Of a DNA stretch of 6,737 nt, positions 1-4,840 are shown piece by piece (the first letter of the stretch is position 1; every line of letters begins with the position of its first letter). Under the pieces are notes generated by a model that saw only the letters and a list, made by a program, of their open reading frames with translations, was not told the origin of the DNA and did not search any database. The DNA comes from Anaerolineaceae bacterium (GTDB taxonomy: Bacteria; Chloroflexota; Anaerolineae; Anaerolineales; Anaerolineaceae): the NCBI GenBank assembly GCA_003542325.1, contig DPKV01000095.1, forward strand, positions 1-6,737, written 5' to 3'. A program made the translations under genes and the position numbers.

Positions 1-1712
1 ACCTGGACCCCTTCGATCCTGGCCTTGGCGTCATAAGCCTTTGCATTGACCATAATCGCATCGAAGGCTTCCTCTGCTTCCTTTGCACTGCGGATGTTCA
101 GCTTGACACAGCCGGCGTCGGATTTATGCAGGATGTCCGGGCTTTCCACCTTGACCACTGCTTTCTCCATACCCAGCGCATCGAAGAGACTGCCGGCTTC
201 CTGGCTGGTGGACGCCACGCCGAAGCGGCCGCAGGGAATGCGATCCTGGATCAACTTTTTGCTGGCGGTCTCCGTCAGCGCCTCTCTGGCAGGCCGTCCC
301 TTTTCGGGAAAGCACAAGTCCAGATCCTTTTGAGACGCATCGTAGGCTGCGAATTTTAAAATATTCTTTACGATCTTAAAAGCATAGACTGGCGGCGGCA
401 GGATGGGCACGCCCAGTTCCTCCAGCCGTTTGGCATACGCCGCGTTCCGGGTGTTTTCCATATACGGCAGGATCATTACCGGCACAGACCACTCTTCTTT
501 CGCCAGATGCTCCACGGCGTGGGCGATGTAGTCCACACAGGGATCCACCAGGTTTTCCAGAAGCGTAAAGCCTACCAGCATCAGATCCACATTGGGATCC
601 TTCATAATGGTCCCGTAGGCTTCTGTCAAAGATTCCTCGTTATAGGCTAGCGTCGCAGTCATATCCAGAGGATTGCTCACGTGGGCATAGGAGGGCAGCA
701 TTGCGGCGAGTTTTTCCACAGTGGACGGATCGTAATCCGGATATTCCAGTCCGTTCAGATGAGCGATGTCCGCCGAAATCCCTGTCTCGCCGCCCGAGAG
801 GTTGGCCGAAGTAAGGCCGTTGCCCTTGGGCAGTTTTTTCAGCACGGCCAATGCCTGGGCCGTGGACATAAGTTCCTGCAGGTCGTCTACACGGATGACG
901 CCAAACTTGTCGAACAACGCATCGTAGACCCGATCGGCGCCTGCCATGCTGCCGGTGTGGGAGGCGGCGACCTGCTGCCCTTTTTCCGAACGTCCCACTT
1001 TGTGGACCACCACGGGCTTCTTGATTTCCGCCGCCCGCTTCAGGGCTGCGATGAACCGCTTGGGATCGTTGACGCCTTCCAGATACAGCGCCACGACCCT
1101 GGTGTCGGGGTCTTCCACTAAAAATTCAAGATAATCCTCCATGGTGACCACTTTGGAATTACCAGAGGAGATCCCGTAGGAGAAGCCGGGAACAGGGCTG
1201 TCCATCATGGACAGGACGAACTGTCCGCTCTGAGACACCAGACCGATCCCGCCGGTGCGGTCCCGATCCTCGGATACGAACGCAAACGGAAAGACCTTAT
1301 CTACCGTATTGATGTAGCCGCCGCAATTGGGGCCCATGATAGGCATGTCCAGCTTTCTGCAGAGAGCGATCAGTTCCTTCTCGTCTTCCTTGCCCTTCTC
1401 GTCGACTTCCCCGTAGCCGCTGGCGAAGATCACTGCAGCCCGGGCGCCTGCGGCGGCGCCTTCCTCCAGGATGCCGTTCACTGTGGGCTTCGGGGTGCAA
1501 ACCACCATCAGGTCCACCTGTTCCGGCAGATCTGCCATGCTCTTATAGCATGGCACGCCGAAGACCGATTCCCGGGTGGCGCTTACAAAATAGTACTTGT
1601 CCGGAGACATGTATTTCATGACATTTCTGCAGGTGTCGGAGCCGAAACCGGTCTTTTCCGAAGCGCCGACCACTGCGATCTTGTTGGGTTTCAGTAGTTT
1701 CTTGATGTTCAT
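1..1712 (-). CDS. Acyl-CoA synthetase (ADP/NDP-forming), fused alpha-beta, 3' end cut by window edge
   Basis: Converts acyl-CoA + ADP + phosphate to free acid + CoA + ATP; a cytosolic, energy-conserving enzyme of anaerobes. The frame is open from the ATG at 1712 to the left edge (570 full codons, no stop). Seen: an N-terminal CoA-binding Rossmann domain (IAVVGAS, residues 12-18); GPNC at 127-130; a succinyl-CoA-synthetase-like flavodoxin domain starting near LVSQSG (158-163); the phosphohistidine motif SHTG with His252; and Glu212 in YLEG, which may be the residue that stabilises phosphohistidine in this family. Near residue 530 an ATP-grasp (beta) domain begins with the typical SPDILHKSDAG. 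Family members of this fused type are about 700 residues, so roughly 130 C-terminal residues, including the main nucleotide-binding part, are missing here. The start is fixed by GGAG 8 bases upstream and by an ATGA overlap with the gamma-subunit stop. The operon suggests branched-chain or other acyl-CoA substrates; acetyl-CoA remains possible. Confidence 0.93.
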   Translation of the reverse strand, partial: MNIKKLLKPNKIAVVGASEKTGFGSDTCRNVMKYMSPDKYYFVSATRESVFGVPCYKSMADLPEQVDLMVVCTPKPTVNGILEEGAAAGARAAVIFASGYGEVDEKGKEDEKELIALCRKLDMPIMGPNCGGYINTVDKVFPFAFVSEDRDRTGGIGLVSQSGQFVLSMMDSPVPGFSYGISSGNSKVVTMEDYLEFLVEDPDTRVVALYLEGVNDPKRFIAALKRAAEIKKPVVVHKVGRSEKGQQVAASHTGSMAGADRVYDALFDKFGVIRVDDLQELMSTAQALAVLKKLPKGNGLTSANLSGGETGISADIAHLNGLEYPDYDPSTVEKLAAMLPSYAHVSNPLDMTATLAYNEESLTEAYGTIMKDPNVDLMLVGFTLLENLVDPCVDYIAHAVEHLAKEEWSVPVMILPYMENTRNAAYAKRLEELGVPILPPPVYAFKIVKNILKFAAYDASQKDLDLCFPEKGRPAREALTETASKKLIQDRIPCGRFGVASTSQEAGSLFDALGMEKAVVKVESPDILHKSDAGCVKLNIRSAKEAEEAFDAIMVNAKAYDAKARIEGVQ

Positions 1713-2242
1713 TGTGCCGTCTCCATTCCTTTGCGGAAGCAAGCCTCATTGGCCGGGACTTTTTTCCCTTTGGCCTCGAAGTAGTCATTGATCTGAGCCA
1801 GCAGGAACTCCGGATCAAACAGATCCGTAGACGCAGCCAATACACCGATCATGGCGATGTTGGCGCCCCTGGGATTGCCCAGCTCGCCGGCGATGTCCGT
1901 CACCGGCGCTTTGATCACTCGGATATCGTCCCGGTAGGTACGATTTTCGTCCACCAGAGAGGAATTGACCAGCAGAAGGCCGCCGGGCTTCAGGATGCTT
2001 TCGAACTTGTCGATGGCCGGTGCGTTCATGGTGAACACGATGTCCGCTTGGCGAATCACCGGGCTGGCGATCTTCTTCTCGCTGATCTTGATGGCGCAGT
2101 TGGCTGTTCCGCCTCTCATTTCAGATCCATAGGACGGATAGAAGATCACGTTGTTTCCCTGTTTCATTCCGGCATGGATCAGCAGCATTCCTGCAGTCAG
2201 GACGCCCTGTCCGCCAAAGCCGGCGCATATCATTTCTGTCAT
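1709..2242 (-). CDS. 2-oxoacid:ferredoxin oxidoreductase, gamma subunit
   Basis: A 177-residue protein of the POR/KOR/VOR gamma-subunit family, which completes the cytosolic 2-oxoacid:ferredoxin oxidoreductase and contributes to CoA binding and assembly. Seen: the N-terminal glycine motif GFGGQGV (residues 8-14) and SYGSEMRGG (37-45), both hallmarks of the family, with length matching stand-alone gamma subunits. The open frame runs upstream to 2371 inside the beta gene. I chose the ATG at 2242 because the GFGGQGV motif always lies within the first dozen residues of this family. AGGAGG stands 9 bases before this ATG, which also overlaps the beta stop as ATGA. Its own stop overlaps the synthetase start in the same way. 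Related enzymes with indolepyruvate or 2-oxoglutarate as substrate have very similar gamma subunits, so substrate cannot be read from this subunit. Confidence 0.95.
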   Translation of the reverse strand: MTEMICAGFGGQGVLTAGMLLIHAGMKQGNNVIFYPSYGSEMRGGTANCAIKISEKKIASPVIRQADIVFTMNAPAIDKFESILKPGGLLLVNSSLVDENRTYRDDIRVIKAPVTDIAGELGNPRGANIAMIGVLAASTDLFDPEFLLAQINDYFEAKGKKVPANEACFRKGMETAQ

Positions 2243-3000
2243 TTTGCATCTCCTCCTTTGAATTCGCCCAGGGGGAAGTGTTTCGTCATCTCTTCCAGCA
2301 GGAAATCCTTGGCTTTCAACGGTGCCAGGTTCCAGTTCGTGGGGCAGGGTGACAGCAGTTCCACATAGCAAAGACCCTGATTGTCCATATGTTTTTCGAA
2401 GGCTTTCCGGATCATCTTTTTGGCCCGGTTGATATTGGCTGCGCCGACCAGGGCGCCTCGGGCAAGGTAGCCCATGTCAAAGCCGGAATAAGCGTCTTCG
2501 ATTCGGAAAGGCTTTCCGAAGCGGGCCGCATCCTTCCCGTAAGGGGAGGACGTGGTCTTCTGTCCGGGCAGCGTGGTGGGGGCCATCTGGCCGCCCGTCA
2601 TACCGTAGTTGGCGTTGTTCAGGAAGATCACCGTGATCTTTTCCCCGCGGGAGGCGGCGCCGACGATCTCACCCATGCCAATGGAGGCCAGGTCACCGTC
2701 ACCCTGGTAAGTAAAGACGGTCCGGTCCGGCAGCAAACGCTTGATGCCGGTGGCCATGGCAGGCGCGCGCCCATGGGCCGCTTCCACAAAATCAATATTA
2801 AAGTAATTGTAGATAAAAACCGAACAACCGACCGAGGCGACCCCAATGGCGTTCTCCACCTCGCCCATCTCCTCCAGCACCTCCGCTACCAGCCGGTGCG
2901 CCACACCATGGGTGCAGCCCGGGCAATAGTGGGTCACGCGCTTGTCGAGGACTTCAGGCCGGGAATAAACAATTCTGGTTGGAACTTCAGCAAGTGTCAT
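2239..3000 (-). CDS. 2-oxoacid:ferredoxin oxidoreductase, TPP-binding beta subunit
   Basis: Catalytic subunit that binds thiamine pyrophosphate and carries out oxidative decarboxylation of the 2-oxoacid. Seen in 253 residues: YCPGCTHG (25-32) with Cys26 and Cys29, a further Cys59 (SVGCS), and the TPP/Mg motif GDGD (100-103) ending in NNANYGMTGGQ (128-138). Cys26, Cys29 and Cys59, with a later Cys such as Cys211 or Cys219, could ligate the [4Fe-4S] cluster usual in short beta subunits; this is inference. The length is close to that of stand-alone KorB/VorA-type subunits. AAGGAG lies 6 bases before the ATG and overlaps the TAA of the alpha gene, leaving 10 bases between genes. KorB-type (2-oxoglutarate) is the main alternative. 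The VOR assignment rests chiefly on the adjacent alpha subunit and ferredoxin. In some archaeal VOR enzymes beta and gamma are fused as VorA; here they are separate. Confidence 0.95.
   Translation of the reverse strand: MTLAEVPTRIVYSRPEVLDKRVTHYCPGCTHGVAHRLVAEVLEEMGEVENAIGVASVGCSVFIYNYFNIDFVEAAHGRAPAMATGIKRLLPDRTVFTYQGDGDLASIGMGEIVGAASRGEKITVIFLNNANYGMTGGQMAPTTLPGQKTTSSPYGKDAARFGKPFRIEDAYSGFDMGYLARGALVGAANINRAKKMIRKAFEKHMDNQGLCYVELLSPCPTNWNLAPLKAKDFLLEEMTKHFPLGEFKGGDAK
2252..2257 (-). promoter_or_regulatory. Ribosome binding site of the gamma subunit
   Basis: AGGAGG, 9 bases before the ATG at 2242, inside the 3' end of the beta gene. It decides the start: the longer open frame from 2371 has no comparable site and would add 43 residues unlike the family. 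Confidence 0.8.
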
Positions 3001-3010
3001 TTTACGCTCC

Positions 3011-4126
3011 TTATCCGATCGTTTCCGCTAAACGAGCCAGCCAGCGGTCGCGGGGACTGCCTTCCGTGGTCTGCGGCGTTCCCACCAGGCGGTGGATCTC
3101 CGTCAGGACCTCATCCGGGAAGGGCACCACGCCGCCCATCCGGCCGAAGAATTCAACCGGCTTGCGGCCGCGGACGACCAGCCGGACATCTTCGAACATC
3201 TGGCCGGCGTTCATTTCGACCACCAGGAAAGCTTTCACCTTTTCGGTCAGTTCATCCAGCACATCAATCGGGAACGGTGCCACAGTGATCGGGCGCAGGA
3301 GGCCGATTTTGATCCCCTCCTCGCGAGCCGCACGGACCGCAGAAAGAGCAATCCGGCCGGCAGTGCCGAATCCAACCACCACGTACTCCGCATCCTCAAG
3401 GAAATAACCCTTGTAACGGACCTCGTTCGCTTCAATTTCCTGCCAGCGTTTCATCAGCCGCAGGTTCATAACTTCCTGGGCGGGTGGGTCGAGGTTAATG
3501 GAGGTGAGTACTCTTTTATCGCCGTTTTTGGCACCGCGCACGGCCCAATCCGGAATTTCTGTTCTGAGAGGCTGCATGGGGGGTAGTTCCGCCGGTTCCA
3601 TCATCTGGCCAATGCTGCCATCCATCATAATGCAGGTGATCGTGCGGTATTTCTCCGCCAGGTCAAACGCCAGGGCGGTCAGGTCCACCGCTTCCTGCAC
3701 ACTGGCCGGAGCCAGGACGATCATGTGATAATCGCCATGACCGCCGCCGTGGACGATCTGGTTATAGTCGCCCTGGGCAGGGGCAATATTGCCAAGGCCG
3801 GGGCCGCCGCGCACCACATCCACCAGCACCATGGGGACTTCAGTACCAGCGATGTAGGAAAGCCCCTCCATCATCAGGCTGACGCCCGGGCTGGAGGAGG
3901 AGGTCATCACGCGCTTGCCTGTGCAGGCCGCGCCGTAGACCATATTGATCGCACCCAGCTCGCTTTCGGCCTGGACAAAAGGCCGGCCGAGTTCGGGCAT
4001 ACGTGCGGAAAGGTGTTCCAGAAGTTCAGTTTGGGGGGTGATGGGATAGCCGAAGTATCCTTCCAGTCCGGCCCTGAGGGCCGCTTCGGCGACAGCGGTG
4101 TTACCTTTGATTAGTTGTTTTGCCAT
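3011..4126 (-). CDS. vorB: 2-oxoacid:ferredoxin oxidoreductase alpha subunit, VorB-like (probably 2-oxoisovalerate)
   Basis: A 371-residue alpha subunit that pairs with the beta subunit to form the TPP site and takes part in substrate and CoA binding. Seen: the pyrimidine-binding domain with FGYPITPQ (25-32), QAESE (52-56), TSSSSPG (75-81), RGGPGLG (106-112) and GGGHGDY (127-133). Domain II has VGFGTAG followed by the LLRPITVAPFP stretch. The FGYPITPQ, SSSSPG and GGGHGDY combination matches, from memory, proteins named VorB (3-methyl-2-oxobutanoate dehydrogenase/ferredoxin) better than KorA, which usually carries a gamma-like fusion or a longer N-terminus. Branched-chain specificity is therefore likely but unproven. 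The frame is open to 4195, but the ATG at 4126 has AGGGGA 8 bases upstream, starts one base after the ferredoxin stop, and gives the family N-terminus (KGNTAVAEAA). No frameshift or missing motif is visible. Confidence 0.93.
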   Translation of the reverse strand: MAKQLIKGNTAVAEAALRAGLEGYFGYPITPQTELLEHLSARMPELGRPFVQAESELGAINMVYGAACTGKRVMTSSSSPGVSLMMEGLSYIAGTEVPMVLVDVVRGGPGLGNIAPAQGDYNQIVHGGGHGDYHMIVLAPASVQEAVDLTALAFDLAEKYRTITCIMMDGSIGQMMEPAELPPMQPLRTEIPDWAVRGAKNGDKRVLTSINLDPPAQEVMNLRLMKRWQEIEANEVRYKGYFLEDAEYVVVGFGTAGRIALSAVRAAREEGIKIGLLRPITVAPFPIDVLDELTEKVKAFLVVEMNAGQMFEDVRLVVRGRKPVEFFGRMGGVVPFPDEVLTEIHRLVGTPQTTEGSPRDRWLARLAETIG

Positions 4127-4127
4127 C

Positions 4128-4367
4128 TCAGGCTTCCCCTTTCTGTCTCTCATACCGGTAAACGGTGATGGCAGCGTCCGGGCAGACAACCGCACAGATG
4201 CCGCACCCCGTGCAGGCTTCGGGTTGCACCATGTGAGCGGGGTGGTAGCCTTTGGATGTCAGGCGTTCCATATCCAGCGCCAACACGCCATAGGGGCAAT
4301 CCGTCACACAGAGTTCGCAAGCCTTGCAGTATAACTCGTTGACCTCAATATATCCCTTCGCGGGCAT
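4128..4367 (-). CDS. 2x[4Fe-4S] ferredoxin subunit (delta type) of the 2-oxoacid oxidoreductase
   Basis: A 79-residue electron-transfer subunit that carries electrons from the catalytic cluster to free ferredoxin. Two complete CxxCxxCxxxCP motifs are seen: Cys14, Cys17, Cys20, Cys24-Pro and Cys52, Cys55, Cys58, Cys62-Pro, separated by a loop typical of VorC/VorD/KorD-type subunits. The length agrees with these subunits (about 70-100 residues). It is the first gene of the operon: AAGGAGG stands 7 bases before the ATG, and only one base separates its TGA from the vorB-like ATG. Being first in the order ferredoxin, alpha, beta, gamma matches known vor and kor clusters. No extra N-terminal domain is present, so it is a dedicated subunit rather than part of a fused POR. 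The symbol differs between organisms (vorC, vorD or korD), so none is given. Confidence 0.95.
   Translation of the reverse strand: MPAKGYIEVNELYCKACELCVTDCPYGVLALDMERLTSKGYHPAHMVQPEACTGCGICAVVCPDAAITVYRYERQKGEA
4135..4140 (-). promoter_or_regulatory. Ribosome binding site of the alpha subunit
   Basis: AGGGGA, 8 bases before the ATG at 4126, inside the last codons of the ferredoxin gene. It supports this start over the upstream in-frame start at 4195, which would lie deep in the ferredoxin gene. Confidence 0.7.
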
Positions 4368-4401
4368 TCACGATCCTCCTTATTTAGTTAACGAATAGGA
4401 A

Positions 4402-4439
4402 ATGTCCTGGTTGAAGCGGTGGTGAGGGCCTCAGGACAT
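4402..4439 (-). promoter_or_regulatory. Leader inverted repeat at the inferred transcript start (operator or 5' hairpin)
   Basis: ATGTCCTG (4402-4409) and CAGGACAT (4432-4439) are perfect 8-bp inverted arms, with 22 bases between them and 30 bp from centre to centre, about three helical turns. The dyad begins right after the predicted -10 box and would form the very 5' end of the operon mRNA. It could be a repressor operator with two half-sites, or a stem-loop that protects or attenuates the transcript. No run of U follows, so it is not a simple terminator. I do not recognise the regulator. Confidence 0.5.
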
Positions 4440-4447
4440 GCGATAAT

Positions 4448-4475
4448 AGTATACTCGATTTGGGGAGAGGGTGAA
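4448..4475 (-). promoter_or_regulatory. Probable promoter of the ferredoxin-vorB operon
   Basis: On the minus strand, TTCACC (4475-4470) and TATACT (4453-4448) are 16 bases apart and resemble sigma-70 -35 (4 of 6) and -10 (5 of 6) boxes. Transcription would start near 4441, giving a leader of about 74 bases before the ferredoxin ATG. The -35 box lies at the edge of the degenerate 7-bp repeat. A shifted -10, TATTAT (4448-4443), is less well spaced. Based on consensus only. Confidence 0.5.
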
Positions 4476-4519
4476 TAGAGAGAATGGCGAGTGGTGAATG
4501 GTGAGTAGAGAATAGTAAA
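4470..4519. repeat. Degenerate 7-bp tandem repeat, consensus TRGNGAR-like
   Basis: Five consecutive 7-bp units read TGGCGAG (4485-4491), TGGTGAA, TGGTGAG, TAGAGAA and TAGTAAA (4513-4519). They are preceded by GGTGAA (4470-4475) and a 9-bp unit TAGAGAGAA (4476-4484). The + strand is nearly pure purine plus T. Such GTGAATAG-type imperfect heptad repeats are common between genes of various MAGs. Here they adjoin the predicted -35 box. Confidence 0.6.
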
Positions 4520-4522
4520 CAC

Positions 4523-4548
4523 ATGTAGGTCACGTTTCCAACGTGACA
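4523..4548 (+). repeat. Hairpin element, copy A (GTAGGTCA...ACGTGACA)
   Basis: A 26-bp element beginning ATGTAGGTCA and ending ACGTGACA. Its core is a perfect hairpin: GTCACGTT (4529-4536) pairs with AACGTGAC (4540-4547) across a 3-base loop TCC. It shares both ends with copies B and C but has the shortest middle. Confidence 0.65.
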
Positions 4549-4558
4549 CTTTCTTTCT

Positions 4559-4591
4559 TGTCACGTGGGCTGCGCCACACATGACCTACAT
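4559..4591 (-). repeat. Hairpin element, copy B, inverted
   Basis: A 33-bp copy in the opposite orientation to A and C. Read on the minus strand it starts ATGTAGGTCA (4591-4582) and ends ACGTGACA (4566-4559), with a different 15-base middle containing GGCGCAGCC. Together with copy A it makes a larger inverted repeat (4523-4591), with perfect outer 10-bp arms, an inner 8-bp stem and a 10-base loop CTTTCTTTCT. Confidence 0.65.
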
Positions 4592-4615
4592 CTGAATATC
4601 ACTAATGGAGAATTC

Positions 4616-4654
4616 GTAGGTCACTGTGTGACGGCGAAGCCGGCATACGTGACA
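4616..4654 (+). repeat. Hairpin element, copy C (GTAGGTCA...ACGTGACA)
   Basis: A 39-bp copy that starts GTAGGTCA (4616-4623) and ends ACGTGACA (4647-4654). The 23-base middle carries its own small hairpin, CGGC-GAA-GCCG, and the outer GTCAC pairs with GTGAC. Same ends as A and B, different core, same orientation as A. Confidence 0.6.
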
Positions 4655-4662
4655 CACTTGTT

Positions 4663-4700
4663 GTCATTGCGATGAGACTGCCAGACCGAAGAGGCAATCT
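4663..4700. repeat. REP/MITE-like element CATTGCGA...GGCAATCT
   Basis: Begins GTCATTGCGATGAG and ends CGAAGAGGCAATCT, with terminal inverted ATTGC (4666-4670) and GCAAT (4694-4698). From memory this matches a widespread intergenic palindromic repeat of the form GTCATTGCGAGGAG...GAAGCAATCT found in many bacterial genomes. A single copy is seen here, 8 bases from hairpin copy C. Confidence 0.5.
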
Positions 4701-4804
4701 ACGGAACCACCTTGACAGAACCTTCGCCATCAACCATCAAATGGAGGTTTCGTCAGTCATAACGTGACGGTTTTGCCATACCGCGCCGTTTCTGCACCTC
4801 TAGG

Positions 4805-4816
4805 TGGATTAATCCA
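4805..4816. repeat. 12-bp perfect palindrome TGGATTAATCCA
   Basis: A self-complementary 12-mer downstream of the lipoprotein gene. Next to it, CACCT-CT-AGGTG (4795-4806) is another short palindrome that overlaps it by two bases. Either could add to transcript termination of the lipoprotein gene or bind a protein; nothing decides between these. Confidence 0.4.
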
Positions 4817-4819
4817 GTA

Positions 4820-4840
4820 ATTTTTCACATTCGGAAAAAT
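4820..4840 (-). terminator. A/T-rich hairpin directly after the lipoprotein stop
   Basis: On the minus strand ATTTTTC (4840-4834) and GAAAAAT (4826-4820) form a perfect 7-bp stem with loop CGAATGT, beginning on the base after the TAG. The stem is weak and no T run follows, so it is at best a poor intrinsic terminator or an RNA 3' end signal. Confidence 0.35.

Larger units (their letters stand above)
4368..4840. other. Gene-free, repeat-rich spacer
   Basis: The 473 bases between the lipoprotein gene and the ferredoxin gene hold no credible gene. The longest frame here (minus, 4582-4388) runs through repeats and has no family resemblance. From right to left it holds an A/T hairpin and two palindromes just after the lipoprotein stop, a REP/MITE-like element, three hairpin elements with shared ends, a 7-bp tandem repeat, and a promoter with a dyad in the leader. 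The rest (about 4701-4794) I cannot explain, apart from a possible decayed hairpin copy at 4751-4769. The spacer also marks the step from AT-richer genes on the right to GC-rich genes on the left. Confidence 0.8.

Noticed and set aside
1..1712. Frameshift or pseudogene in the acyl-CoA synthetase
   Set aside because: The frame reads without a stop from 1712 to the edge with all expected motifs in order; the missing end is due only to the window.
1712..2368. Long open frame on the + strand (218 residues) antisense to the gamma subunit
   Set aside because: It mirrors the GC-rich codons of the gamma and beta genes, has no family motifs and no ribosome site; the opposite strand has unmistakable gamma-subunit motifs.
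2389..3288. Open frame on the + strand (299 residues) antisense to the beta and alpha subunits
   Set aside because: Its composition is typical of an antisense shadow, and it crosses a gene boundary of the well-supported minus-strand operon.
3011..4126. Alpha subunit as KorA (2-oxoglutarate) or PorA (pyruvate)
   Set aside because: FGYPITPQ, SSSSPG and GGGHGDY fit VorB-type proteins better, and gamma is a separate gene; kept as the main alternative, not excluded.
4368..4441. Riboswitch or T-box in the operon leader
   Set aside because: The leader is only about 74 bases, with one simple dyad and no terminator; I see no conserved T-box or known aptamer sequence.
4388..4582. Small minus-strand frame of 64 residues in the spacer
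   Set aside because: It is a translation of the heptad and hairpin repeats (Ser/Thr/His/Tyr-rich) and overlaps the predicted promoter; no ribosome site.
4523..4654. CRISPR array
   Set aside because: Only three copies, in mixed orientation, with constant ends and variable cores, and spacing unlike repeat-spacer units; no cas genes nearby.
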